Notes under the pieces: generated by a model
What the model saw: the letters and a program-made list of their open reading frames with translations, nothing else
Databases searched by the model: none
What the model was told of the DNA's origin: nothing
From: JAIVGV01 sp031425275
Lineage (GTDB): Bacteria; Acidobacteriota; Blastocatellia; Pyrinomonadales; Pyrinomonadaceae
Direction of reading: 5' to 3'
Length of the DNA stretch: 64,000 nucleotides
Assembly: GCA_031425275.1 (NCBI GenBank)
Contig: JANPJA010000034.1
Coordinates: forward strand, 1 to 64,000
Shown: positions 10,199 through 18,398 of the stretch, in pieces
Layout: the number at the start of each line of letters is the position of its first letter
Numbering within the stretch: the stretch's first letter is position 1
Program-made: the position numbers and the translations under genes

Positions 10199-11524
10199 AT
10201 GCGCCCACAAGACATCATCACCCGCAAGCGCGACGGCGCGGCCCTGTCGAAGGAGGAGATCGAGTTCTTCGTGCGGGGCGTGACGGAGGGCGGGTTCGAG
10301 CCGTACCAGTCGGCCGCGCTGCTGATGGCGATTTTTCTGCGCGGGATGGACGGCGGCGAGCAGCACGCGCTGACCGAGGCGATGCTGCGCTCGGGCGAGT
10401 CGCTCGACTTCTCGGACATCGAACGGCCGAAGGCCGACAAGCATTCGACGGGCGGCGTCGGCGACAAGACCTCGCTCCTGATCGCGCCGCTCGCGGCGGC
10501 CTGCGGCGTCGCCGTGCCGATGATTTCGGGGCGCGGCCTCGGGCACACGGGCGGCACGCTCGACAAGCTCGAAGCGATCCCCGGCTACCGCGTGCGCCTG
10601 ACGGTGGAAGAGTTTCGCGCGGTCTTAAAATCGGTCGGCTTCGCGATGATGGGACAGACCGCCGAGATCGCCCCCGCCGACCGCAAGCTCTACGCGCTGC
10701 GCGACGCGACGGCCACGGTCGAGGCGATCCCTTTAATCGTGGCTTCGATCATGTCGAAGAAACTTGCGGCGGGTCTCGGCGCGCTGATGCTCGACGTGAA
10801 GACGGGGACGGGCGCGTTTATGCGCGAGGAGGCGCGGGCGCGCGAGTTGGCCCGCGCGCTCGTCCAAACCGGCAACTCGTTCGGCGTCCGCACCGAAGCT
10901 TTGCTCACGGACATGAATCAGCCGCTCGGCCGCGCCGTGGGCCACGCGGTCGAGGTACAGGAGTGCGTCGAGCTGTTGCGCGTCGAGGCCCACGAACGGG
11001 CGCGGCCGGTGCTGGAACTATCGGTCGAGCTGGCGGCGGGGATGGTCTTGCTGTCGGGTCTGGATGAGACCGTGGAAGCGGCGCGCGCGCGCGTCCGCCG
11101 CGCGCTCGAATCGGGCGAAGGGCTGGAGACGTTCCGGCGCAACGTCGAGGCGCAGGGCGGCGACCCGGCCGTGTGCGACCGCCCGGCGCAGGTGCTTTCG
11201 GCTTCGCCGGTGCGCGAGGTTAGGGTAGAATCGCCGCGCTCCGGATTTATCACAGGCGTTGACGCGGCCGAGATCGGTCTCGCCGTCGCCGCCGTCGGCG
11301 GCGGCCGCGTGCGGGTCGAGGACGAGATTGACGCGGGGGTCGGCTACCTCGCCGAAGCGCGAATCGGAGACGAACTGCGCGCCGGCGACACGCTCGGCAT
11401 TCTGTTATGCCGCGACGAAGCGCAGGCCGCCGTCGCCTCGCGACGCATCCGAGAGGCTTACGCCCTCGGAGACGAGACGCCGGCCGCTCAGTTCAAACTC
11501 ATCAAGGACACCATCGTCGAATGA
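10199..11524 (+). CDS. deoA: Pyrimidine-nucleoside (thymidine) phosphorylase
   Basis: 441 residues. The family signature KHSTGGVGDK and the phosphate/substrate segment SGRGLGHTGGTLDKLEAIPG are intact, followed by the C-terminal alpha/beta domain. It cleaves thymidine/uridine with phosphate to the free base and (deoxy)ribose 1-phosphate. It overlaps the next gene by ATGA, and it opens a nucleoside uptake and salvage cluster. Whether it prefers thymidine only (DeoA) or all pyrimidine nucleosides (Pdp) cannot be decided by eye. Confidence 0.93.
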   Translation: MRPQDIITRKRDGAALSKEEIEFFVRGVTEGGFEPYQSAALLMAIFLRGMDGGEQHALTEAMLRSGESLDFSDIERPKADKHSTGGVGDKTSLLIAPLAAACGVAVPMISGRGLGHTGGTLDKLEAIPGYRVRLTVEEFRAVLKSVGFAMMGQTAEIAPADRKLYALRDATATVEAIPLIVASIMSKKLAAGLGALMLDVKTGTGAFMREEARARELARALVQTGNSFGVRTEALLTDMNQPLGRAVGHAVEVQECVELLRVEAHERARPVLELSVELAAGMVLLSGLDETVEAARARVRRALESGEGLETFRRNVEAQGGDPAVCDRPAQVLSASPVREVRVESPRSGFITGVDAAEIGLAVAAVGGGRVRVEDEIDAGVGYLAEARIGDELRAGDTLGILLCRDEAQAAVASRRIREAYALGDETPAAQFKLIKDTIVE

Positions 11525-12606
11525 AGTACCGCACGAGACTCATGAAGCCGTCGCTGCTCGCCCTGCTCGCCGCGCTCGCCGTCGTCGCTCCGGCATGTCG
11601 TCCCGGCGCGGACGCGGCCGACGACCGCACGCGCGTGCGCGTCGGCATCGTCTTCGACATCGGCGGCAAGGACGACCGCTCGTTCAACGCCGCCGCGCTC
11701 GAAGGCGTCCGCTGCGCCGAGACGGGCAAGCGCGCCGACGGCCAACCTTGCGAGCGGCCCACGCTCGGCATCGTCCTGCGCGACGTGGAGCCGGGCAACC
11801 CCACCTCGATTGAGCCGGCGATGCGGGCGTTTGCCGAGCGCAACTTCGATCTCGTCATCGGCGTCGGCTTCGCTCAGGCCCCGATCATGGAACAGGTGGC
11901 GAAGGATTTCCCGCACGTCAACTTCGCCATCGTGGACGGCGTGAGCCAACTGCCGAACGTCGCCTCGCTCGTCTTCCGCGAGCACGAAGGCTCGTACCTC
12001 GTCGGCATGATCGCGGCGCGCGCCTCGAAGACCGGCGTGCTCGGCTTCCTCGGCGGCATGGACATTAAGTTGATCCACCGCTTCCGCGTCGGCTACGAGG
12101 AGGGCGCGCGCAGCGTGAACCCGAACATTCGCGTCATCCCGAACTTCGTCGGCGTGACCGACGGCGCGTGGAACAATCCGGGCAAGGGCAAGGAAATTGC
12201 GCTCGCGCAGATCGGCAAGGGCGCGGATGTGATCTTTACGGCGGCCGGCAACTCGGGCCTCGGGGCCTTCGACGCCGTCGAGCAGGCGGGCAAGGGCGCG
12301 GACGGCCGCGCCAACCGCTTCGTCATCGGCGTCGATTCGAACCAGAACATGGTCAAGCCGGGTTTCGTCCTGACCTCGATGGTCAAGCGCGTTGATAACG
12401 CCGTCTATCAGATCGTCGAAGACGTGATCAACAAGCGGTTTCAGGGCGGCATCCACGTCTTCGGGCTGGATAAGGACGGCGTCGCCTTCTCGCTCGACGA
12501 TTTCAACCGCGCGCTCATTCCGCAGGGAGTCCTACAGGAAGTGGACGTGGCGAAGCGGAAGATCATCGGCGGCGAGATCAAGGTGACTGACGCGATGGCG
12601 CAATAA
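11521..12606 (+). CDS. BMP-family substrate-binding lipoprotein (nucleoside ABC importer)
   Basis: About 361 residues. A lipoprotein signal ends at AVVAPAC, with Cys near residue 27 from the ATG at 11521. The mature part shows basic-membrane-protein features: VGIVFDIGGKDDRSFN, FAQAP, and GVDSNQ near the C-terminus. BMP proteins bind purine or pyrimidine nucleosides. The start overlaps the deoA stop (ATGA), and the ATPase and two permeases of the same importer type lie downstream, so a nucleoside ABC transporter is strongly indicated. Confidence 0.92.
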   Translation: MKYRTRLMKPSLLALLAALAVVAPACRPGADAADDRTRVRVGIVFDIGGKDDRSFNAAALEGVRCAETGKRADGQPCERPTLGIVLRDVEPGNPTSIEPAMRAFAERNFDLVIGVGFAQAPIMEQVAKDFPHVNFAIVDGVSQLPNVASLVFREHEGSYLVGMIAARASKTGVLGFLGGMDIKLIHRFRVGYEEGARSVNPNIRVIPNFVGVTDGAWNNPGKGKEIALAQIGKGADVIFTAAGNSGLGAFDAVEQAGKGADGRANRFVIGVDSNQNMVKPGFVLTSMVKRVDNAVYQIVEDVINKRFQGGIHVFGLDKDGVAFSLDDFNRALIPQGVLQEVDVAKRKIIGGEIKVTDAMAQ

Positions 12607-12753
12607 AGCTGTTAGCCGTTAGCTCTTAGCTGTTAGCTCGCGGCGTCCGCCGTCAAACCGGCTGAAGTTCTTTCGGCGATCCGCCTATGTTGAGCGGCGT
12701 CGTCTTGGTTCTGGCTAACAGCTAAGAGCTAAGAGCTAAGAGCAAAAAGCTAG
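12605..12753. repeat. Inverted heptamer-array element, TTAGCNN family (bmp/osmC)
   Basis: Left arm from 12605: AAAGCTG, TTAGCCG, TTAGCTC, TTAGCTG, TTAGCTC. Right arm 12712-12753: TGGCTAA, CAGCTAA, GAGCTAA, GAGCTAA, GAGCAAA, AAGCTAG. The 72-nt core ends TTGGTTC, the inverse of the AGAACCA edge in the element at 10.1 kb. The bmp gene's TAA stop touches the left arm. Confidence 0.85.
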
Positions 12754-12780
12754 TTAATCTACTGACAAAGGGAGACCGAC

Positions 12781-13218
12781 ATGAAACGCAAAGCATCCGC
12801 CCACTGGCAGGGCGGTCTCAAGGACGGCAAGGGGACGATCTCGACTGACAGCGGCGTCCTCGCCGACACGCAATACTCTTTTCACACGCGCTTCGAAGAC
12901 GGCAAGGGCACGAACCCCGAAGAATTGATCGCGGCGGCACACGCGGGCTGCTTCTCAATGGCACTCTCAGGCCAACTCGGTAACGCCGGCCTGACAGCCG
13001 AGAGCATCGAGACGACCGCCACCGTCACGATGGAGCCGGTGGACGGCAAACCCACCATCAAGCAGATTCATCTCGACCTGACCGCCCGCGTCCCCGGGGC
13101 GACGCCCGAGCAGTTCGAGACGGCCGCCAACAACGCGAAGGCCGGCTGCCCCGTCTCGCGCGTCCTGAACGCCGAGATCACTTTGGACGCGAAGCTCGCC
13201 GACGCGGCCGCCGGCTAA
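12781..13218 (+). CDS. osmC: OsmC family peroxidase
   Basis: 145 residues. The two redox cysteines are present, C57 in HAGCFSM and C123 in KAGCPVS, as are the Arg and Glu expected near them (TRFEDG, NPEEL). OsmC/Ohr proteins reduce organic hydroperoxides. A GGGAG ribosome site is 7 bases before the ATG. It sits between the binding protein and ATPase genes of the nucleoside importer, with a 149-bp heptamer element on its 5' side, so it may be a later insertion into the cluster. Confidence 0.92.
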   Translation: MKRKASAHWQGGLKDGKGTISTDSGVLADTQYSFHTRFEDGKGTNPEELIAAAHAGCFSMALSGQLGNAGLTAESIETTATVTMEPVDGKPTIKQIHLDLTARVPGATPEQFETAANNAKAGCPVSRVLNAEITLDAKLADAAAG

Positions 13219-13226
13219 AAACGTCA

Positions 13227-14741
13227 ATGCTCGAACTCCGCGACATCACCAAGCGGTTCGGCGAAGTCGTCGCCAACGACCGCGTCTCGATCCGGGTCAC
13301 GCCCGGCACCATCCACGCCATCGTGGGCGAGAACGGGGCGGGGAAGTCAACGGCGATGCGCATCGCCTACGGCTTCTACACGGCCGACTCGGGCGAGATT
13401 CTGATCGACGGCGCGGCGCGCTCGATCAGAACCCCGCACGACGCCATCGCCCTCGGCGTCGGGATGGTGCACCAGCACTTCATGCTCGTCGAGACGATGA
13501 CCGTGGCCGAGAACATCGTGCTCGGGGCGGAGACCGGCGGCGCGTTCGCGCTCGACCTGCGCGAAGCCGCCGAGCGCATCGGCAATCTCTCCTCCGAGTT
13601 CAGGCTCAAGGTCGATCCGAACTCGATGGTCGGCGCGCTCTCGGTCGGTCAGCAACAGCGCGTCGAGTTGCTGAAGGCGCTCTACCGCGAGGCCCGCCTG
13701 CTCATCCTCGACGAGCCGACGGCCGTCCTGACGCCGCAGGAGGTCGAAGAATTTTTCGCCATCCTGCGCGGGATGCGCGAGCAGGGCAAGACCGTCGTCA
13801 TCATCACGCACAAGCTCTCGGAAGTCCTCGCGATTTCGGACGAGGTGACGGTGATGCGCGACGGGCGCGTCGTCGGCGGCGTGCGAACGAGCGAGACGAA
13901 CGCGGCCGAGCTGGCGCGTCTGATGGTGGGCCGCGACGTGTTGCTGCGGGTCGAGAAGCCGGCGGCCGATCCGGGCCGCACGGTGTTGAGCGTCCGCGAT
14001 CTGGGCGTGCAGTCCGCCCACGGGCACGGCAGCGTGCGCGGCGTCTCCTTCGACGTGCGCGCGGGCGAGATCGTCGGCGTCGCGGGCGTCGAGGGCAACG
14101 GGCAGACGGAGTTGATCGAGGCGCTGGCCGGTCTCGTCCCGGCCTCACGGCTCACGGGGCGCACCGACTTCGAGTCGCGCGACGTGACGCGCCTCGGCGC
14201 GCGCGCGCGTCGCGAGCTGGGCATCGCGCACATCCCCGAAGACCGACACCGGCGCGGTCTCCTCCTCGATTTCGATCTCTCCGAGAACACCATCCTCGGG
14301 ACGCACTACCGCGCGCCCGCCGCCGCCGGACTCGGCGGCATCCTCCTCGACCACGAGGCGATCCGCTCGCGCGCCGCGCAACTGATCGCGGATTTCGACG
14401 TGCGCCCCGCCAACCCCGATTTGCCCGCGCGCGCCCTCTCCGGCGGCAACCAGCAGAAACTGATCATCGGCCGCGAGTTCCGGCAACGCCCGAAACTCCT
14501 GCTCGTCTCGCAGCCGACGCGCGGCGTCGATATCGGGGCCATCGAGTTCATCCACCGCCAACTCGTCGCACTGCGCGACGAGGGCTGCGCCATCCTGCTC
14601 GTCTCCGCCGAGCTTGAAGAAGTGACCGCGCTCTCCGACCGCCTGCTCGTCATCCACGACGGGCAAATCGCTGGCGAAGTTGACCCGGCGGTCGCCACGC
14701 ACGAAGAGATCGGAATGATGATGACGGGAGGCGGGAAATGA
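13227..14741 (+). CDS. Nucleoside ABC importer, duplicated ATPase subunit
   Basis: 504 residues with two ABC domains, as in the RbsA/NupA type. The N-terminal domain has Walker A GENGAGKST, signature LSVGQQQR and Walker B LLILDEPTAVL. The C-terminal domain has a degenerate first loop (GVEGNGQTE), the signature LSGGNQQK and LLVSQPTRGVD. It energises nucleoside uptake with the flanking BMP lipoprotein and permeases. The stop TGA runs into the heptamer element at 14743. Confidence 0.93.
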   Translation: MLELRDITKRFGEVVANDRVSIRVTPGTIHAIVGENGAGKSTAMRIAYGFYTADSGEILIDGAARSIRTPHDAIALGVGMVHQHFMLVETMTVAENIVLGAETGGAFALDLREAAERIGNLSSEFRLKVDPNSMVGALSVGQQQRVELLKALYREARLLILDEPTAVLTPQEVEEFFAILRGMREQGKTVVIITHKLSEVLAISDEVTVMRDGRVVGGVRTSETNAAELARLMVGRDVLLRVEKPAADPGRTVLSVRDLGVQSAHGHGSVRGVSFDVRAGEIVGVAGVEGNGQTELIEALAGLVPASRLTGRTDFESRDVTRLGARARRELGIAHIPEDRHRRGLLLDFDLSENTILGTHYRAPAAAGLGGILLDHEAIRSRAAQLIADFDVRPANPDLPARALSGGNQQKLIIGREFRQRPKLLLVSQPTRGVDIGAIEFIHRQLVALRDEGCAILLVSAELEEVTALSDRLLVIHDGQIAGEVDPAVATHEEIGMMMTGGGK

Positions 14742-14742
14742 A

Positions 14743-14921
14743 ATTGCGGAATGCGGATTGCGGATTGCGGACGCTTCGATTGCGGAATGCGGATTGCGGA
14801 TTGCGGATTAACAAAGCCGCCGCTGGCTTCACTGTCTCCGCCTTCAATCTCTTGTTCTTCAATCCGCATTCCGCATTCCGCATTCCGCAATCGGACGAAT
14901 CCGCAATCCGCAATCCGCAAT
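14743..14921. repeat. Inverted heptamer-array element, ATTGCGG family (between ATPase and permease genes)
   Basis: Left arm 14743-14806: four units of ATTGCGG/AATGCGG, an 8-nt break (ACGCTTCG), and four more units. Core 14807-14863. Right arm 14864-14921: CCGCATT three times, CCGCAAT, a 9-nt break (CGGACGAAT), then CCGCAAT three times. The breaks occupy matching places in both arms. The right arm ends 4 bases before the ATG of the next gene, leaving no Shine-Dalgarno site. Confidence 0.9.
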
Positions 14922-14925
14922 CCAT

Positions 14926-16041
14926 ATGAAGCTTCTACGCGAACTGATCTTCCCGCTCGTGGCGGTGCTGGCGGCCTTCGTCGTGGGCGGCGTGTTCGTG
15001 CTGCTGGTCGGCGACAACCCGCTGGACGTTTACCGCCTGCTCATCGGGAGCGCGCTCTCGTGGCCCGACGGCATCGGCTACACGCTCTTCTACGCCACGC
15101 CGCTCATCTTCACGGGCCTCGCCGTGGCCGTCGCCTTCCGCTGCGGGCTGCTCAACATCGGCGCGGAGGGCCAGCTCTACGTGGCCGCGTTCGCCACCGC
15201 GTGGGTCGGCATCAAGTTCGGCGGCACGGTCGTGGACGTGTTCGGGACGCCGACCAATTACGCCTGGTTTTCGCTGCCCGCCTTCCTGCTCATCCCGCTC
15301 GTCGTGCTCACCGCCGTCGCCGTCGGCGCGTTGTGGGGCGCGATCCCCGGCTACCTCAAGGCGCGTTTCGGCTCGCACGAAGTCATCAACACGATCATGT
15401 TGAACTTCATCGCCGTCGCGCTCGTGAGCTACTTCACGCAGTACTATTACAAAGTGCCGGGCGACCCGATCATGCAGACGGTGCCTGTGGGCGCGGCCGC
15501 GCATCTGCCCCGTCTGGGGAGCTTCGTGCCGGGACTGCCCGCGCGCATCCCCCTGAACGTCGCCTTCCTGCTCGCGCTCCTCGCGTGCGCGCTCGTTTAC
15601 GTCTTCCTGTGGCGGACGAAGTGGGGCTACGAGATCAGGGCGACGGGCGCGAACCCCACGGCCGCGGAGTACGGGGGCATCTCCGTGCGCAAGCAGATCG
15701 TCGTGGCGATGGCCGTCTCCGGCGGACTCGCCGGGATGGTCGCGATCAACGAAGTGCTCGGCTACCGCTACAACTATTACGACGGCTTCTCGGCCAACTA
15801 CGGATTCACCGGCATCGCCGTCGCGCTGCTCGGGCGCAACCACCCGGTGGGCGTGCTGCTCGCCGCGCTGCTCTTCGGCGCGCTCACGCGCGGCGGCATC
15901 TTCGTCGATGCCTTCTCGGAGCGCGTTTCCAAAGACATCGTCGAAGTCTTGCAGGCGGTCGTCATCCTCTTCGTCGCGGCCGAGGCATTCTTCCGCGGCA
16001 CGTTCGGGAAGTTCGGCCTGCTCAGGAGATCGAAAGTTTGA
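14926..16041 (+). CDS. Nucleoside ABC importer permease 1
   Basis: 371 residues, about nine or ten hydrophobic helices, of the BPD_transp_2 family. The segment GLLNIGAEGQLYVAAFA and the later IRATGANPTAAEYGGI are typical of the larger permease in BMP-type nucleoside transporters (YufP/NupP). The ATG at 14926 lies right after the heptamer array, so translation may depend on coupling to the upstream ATPase gene or on RNA structure. Confidence 0.92.
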   Translation: MKLLRELIFPLVAVLAAFVVGGVFVLLVGDNPLDVYRLLIGSALSWPDGIGYTLFYATPLIFTGLAVAVAFRCGLLNIGAEGQLYVAAFATAWVGIKFGGTVVDVFGTPTNYAWFSLPAFLLIPLVVLTAVAVGALWGAIPGYLKARFGSHEVINTIMLNFIAVALVSYFTQYYYKVPGDPIMQTVPVGAAAHLPRLGSFVPGLPARIPLNVAFLLALLACALVYVFLWRTKWGYEIRATGANPTAAEYGGISVRKQIVVAMAVSGGLAGMVAINEVLGYRYNYYDGFSANYGFTGIAVALLGRNHPVGVLLAALLFGALTRGGIFVDAFSERVSKDIVEVLQAVVILFVAAEAFFRGTFGKFGLLRRSKV

Positions 16042-16046
16042 GGCCC

Positions 16047-16179
16047 GTCAGTTGTCCGTGGTCAGTTGTCCGTCGTTCGTGCCGACTCCGATGAGCGGCC
16101 ACGGACAAAAAAGCGACTACCACCACGGACAACTGACCACGGACAACTGACCACGGACAACTGACCACGGACAACTGAC
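16047..16179. repeat. Inverted heptamer-array element, GTCAGTN/GTCCGTN family (between permease genes)
   Basis: Left arm 16047-16081: GTCAGTT, GTCCGTG, GTCAGTT, GTCCGTC, GTTCGTG. Right arm 16124-16179: CACGGAC and AACTGAC alternating four times. A stray CACGGAC sits in the core at 16100. The right arm ends 2 bases before the ATG of the second permease. Confidence 0.9.
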
Positions 16180-16181
16180 CA

Positions 16182-17099
16182 ATGTCTGATTCATTCGACC
16201 TTGCCCTCATCTTCCTCGCCTCGACCATCCGGCTGGCGACGCCGCTGCTCCTCGCCGCATTAGGCGGCATGTACTCGGAGCGCGCGGGTGTCATCAACAT
16301 CGCGCTCGAAGGCTTGATGCTCGCGGGCGCGTTCACGGCCGCCGCGATGACGCACTGGGCGGGCAGCCCCTTCGTCGGCCTGCTCTCGGCCGTCGTCGCG
16401 GGCGCGGCCGTCGCCATGGTTCACGCCGTCGCGTGCATCCGCTTCAAGGCGGATCAGGTCGTGTCGGGGACGGCCATTAATATTTTGATGGTGGGCGTGC
16501 CGGCCATGCTGTCGGGCGCGTTCTTCCTCTCGTCGGGTTCGACGCCGTCGATCCCGAAGGAGAACCTGATCCCCTGGACGCCCATCGTCATCGGCTTCGC
16601 GATGGTGGCGGTCAGTTGGTACGTCCTCTTCCGCACGCCGTTCGGCTTGCGGCTGCGCTCGGTGGGCGAGAACCCGGAGGCGGCGGACGCGGCCGGCGTG
16701 AGCGTCACGCGCGTGCGCTACACGGCGGTGCTGCTGTCGGGCGCGCTCGCGGCCATCGGCGGAGCGTATCTGTCCATCGGCCAGTCGTCGCTGTTCACGC
16801 GCAACATGACGGCGGGGCGCGGCTTTATCGCGCTCGCCGCGCTCATCTTCGGCAAGTGGCGGCCCGTCCCGACGATGCTCGCCTGCCTGCTCTTCGGCGC
16901 GACCGAGGCCCTGACCATCCAACTACAGGGCCGGCATTACACCTTCGACTTCCTCGGGCTGCAAGTCACCGACTGGGAAATCCCGAACCAGTTCGTGCAG
17001 ATCATCCCGTACGTCTTAACCATCGTCGTCCTCGCCGGCTTCATCGGCACTTCGCGCGCCCCGCGCGCCCTCGGCATCCCGTACCTCAAAGAGAAATGA
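16182..17099 (+). CDS. Nucleoside ABC importer permease 2
   Basis: 305 residues, about eight helices, the smaller BMP-type permease (YufQ/NupQ-like). GGMYSERAGVINIALEGLM is the conserved start and LRSVGENPEAADAAG the conserved cytoplasmic loop. It ends with an ATGA overlap into the purine nucleoside phosphorylase gene, so uptake and phosphorolysis are translationally coupled. Confidence 0.92.
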   Translation: MSDSFDLALIFLASTIRLATPLLLAALGGMYSERAGVINIALEGLMLAGAFTAAAMTHWAGSPFVGLLSAVVAGAAVAMVHAVACIRFKADQVVSGTAINILMVGVPAMLSGAFFLSSGSTPSIPKENLIPWTPIVIGFAMVAVSWYVLFRTPFGLRLRSVGENPEAADAAGVSVTRVRYTAVLLSGALAAIGGAYLSIGQSSLFTRNMTAGRGFIALAALIFGKWRPVPTMLACLLFGATEALTIQLQGRHYTFDFLGLQVTDWEIPNQFVQIIPYVLTIVVLAGFIGTSRAPRALGIPYLKEK

Positions 17100-17926
17100 G
17101 CAACGCCCAAACACTTTACGAGCGGGCGGAACACGCGGCGCGCACCGTGCGCGCGCGCTGCCGCGAAGACGTGCGCGTCGGACTCGTCCTCGGCAGCGGC
17201 CTCGGCGCGTTCGCCGACGAGTTGGAGGACGCGGTCGCGATTCCCTACGAGGAGATACCGGGGTTCGCGCGCTCGACCGTCGAGGGTCACGCCGGCCGGC
17301 TCGTCGCGGGCCGCGTCGGCGGCGTCCACGTGGCGGCGATGCAGGGCCGCTTCCACTTCTACGAGGGCTACACGCTCGAAGAGGTGACGTTCCCCATCCG
17401 CGTCCTCAAACTGCTCGGCGCGGACTCGCTCGTCCTGACGAACGCGGCGGGCGGGCTCAACAACTCGCTCAAACAGGGGTCGCTGATGCTCATCAACGAC
17501 CACTTGAACCTGCTCGGCTCTAGCCCGCTGCGCGGCCCCAACGACGCTCGCTTCGGGGCGCGCTTCCCCGATCTGTCCGAGGTGTACGACCGCGCCTTTC
17601 AGGAAACGGCCGTGGCGGAAGCGCACGCCATGAAGCTGGAGCTGCGGCGCGGCATCTACGCCGCCCTCCACGGCCCGAACTACGAGACGCCCGCCGAGAT
17701 CAGGATGCTGCGCGCGCTCGGGGCCGACGCCGTCGGCATGAGCACCGTGCCCGAGTCAATCGTCGCCCGCCACATGTCGATGCGGGTGCTGGGCATCTCC
17801 TGCATCACGAACATGGCCGCCGGAGTCCTCGACCGCCCCATCGACCACGCCGAAGTGATGGAGACCGGCGAGAGCGTCCGCGAAATTTTCTCCGAGCTGC
17901 TGCGCCGGGTCATCCCGAAGCTGTAG
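17096..17926 (+). CDS. Purine-nucleoside phosphorylase, trimeric (class I) type
   Basis: 276 residues from the ATG that overlaps the permease stop. LGSGLGAFAD, GHAGRLV, the TNAAGGLN segment, HGPNYETPAE and SCITNMAAG (with the base-binding Asn) are the inosine/guanosine phosphorylase signatures. It converts imported purine nucleosides to base plus ribose 1-phosphate, matching the pyrimidine enzyme at the front of the cluster. Confidence 0.93.
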   Translation: MSNAQTLYERAEHAARTVRARCREDVRVGLVLGSGLGAFADELEDAVAIPYEEIPGFARSTVEGHAGRLVAGRVGGVHVAAMQGRFHFYEGYTLEEVTFPIRVLKLLGADSLVLTNAAGGLNNSLKQGSLMLINDHLNLLGSSPLRGPNDARFGARFPDLSEVYDRAFQETAVAEAHAMKLELRRGIYAALHGPNYETPAEIRMLRALGADAVGMSTVPESIVARHMSMRVLGISCITNMAAGVLDRPIDHAEVMETGESVREIFSELLRRVIPKL

Positions 17927-17929
17927 TTT

Positions 17930-18392
17930 GTCAGTCGTCCGTTGTCAGTGGTCAGTGGTCAGTTCTCACACCTCACGGTGAGTGGCTATGTCTAAGACGA
18001 ATTTTGAGAAGTTGCACGTCTATCAGTTGGCGGAGAGGCTCGCGGACGAAGTCTGGGTGGTTGTTTCCGGTTGGAACCAGTTTGATAAAAACACTGTCGG
18101 GATGCAGTTGGTGCGCGCGGCGGATAGCATCGGTGCTAACATCGCGGAGGGTTCGGGGAGGGGAAGTTTTCAAGACAATCGCCGTTTCATCAGGATCGCC
18201 AGAGGGTCGCTAAACGAGACGCAGCACTGGCTCCGTCGCGCTTACAAAAGAAAACTTCTGGCGACATCTCAGGTTGAGAGATTGAAACCCATACTCGACG
18301 AACTGCCCCCCCGACTCAATGCGTACCTCCGCTCGGTCGGCACGGCCCCTTCCGCCGGGCGGACGACGGACAACTGACCACGGACAACTGAC
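17930..18392. repeat. Inverted heptamer arrays (GTCAGTN/GTCCGTN) enclosing the four-helix-bundle gene
   Basis: Left arm 17930-17964: GTCAGTC, GTCCGTT, GTCAGTG, GTCAGTG, GTCAGTT. Right arm 18365-18392: GACGGAC, AACTGAC, CACGGAC, AACTGAC. Unlike the other elements, whose cores are short, the 400-nt interior here is a complete gene at 17988-18377. The right arm encodes the last residues (TTDN) and the TGA stop of that gene, and ends 6 bases before the uridine kinase ATG. Confidence 0.88.
17988..18377 (+). CDS. Four-helix-bundle protein, S23/23S-rRNA-intervening-sequence type
   Basis: 129 residues. FEKLHVYQLAERLADEVW, the central VRAADSIGANIAEGSGRGS and RFIRIARGSLNETQHWL are the conserved features of the S23-like four-helix-bundle family (TIGR02436-type), also related to the Avd accessory of diversity-generating retroelements. 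No 23S rRNA and no reverse transcriptase is nearby. The gene sits inside a pair of inverted heptamer arrays and interrupts a nucleoside salvage cluster. ATG at 17988 is preceded by GGTGAGTGG; a GTG two codons earlier is possible. Biochemical function is unknown. Confidence 0.9.
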   Translation: MSKTNFEKLHVYQLAERLADEVWVVVSGWNQFDKNTVGMQLVRAADSIGANIAEGSGRGSFQDNRRFIRIARGSLNETQHWLRRAYKRKLLATSQVERLKPILDELPPRLNAYLRSVGTAPSAGRTTDN

Positions 18393-18398
18393 AGTTTT

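Noticed and set aside
14738..14929. A 63-codon frame through the ATTGCGG arrays
   Set aside because: It is repetitive (RNADCGLRI) and comes only from the heptamers having no stops in some frames.
17988..18377. Four-helix-bundle gene as part of a diversity-generating retroelement or a 23S rRNA intervening sequence
   Set aside because: No reverse transcriptase, template/variable repeat or rRNA lies in the window.
14743..18392. Heptamer arrays as a CRISPR array
   Set aside because: Units are 7 nt and abut without spacers, the arrays come as inverted pairs, and no cas gene is present.
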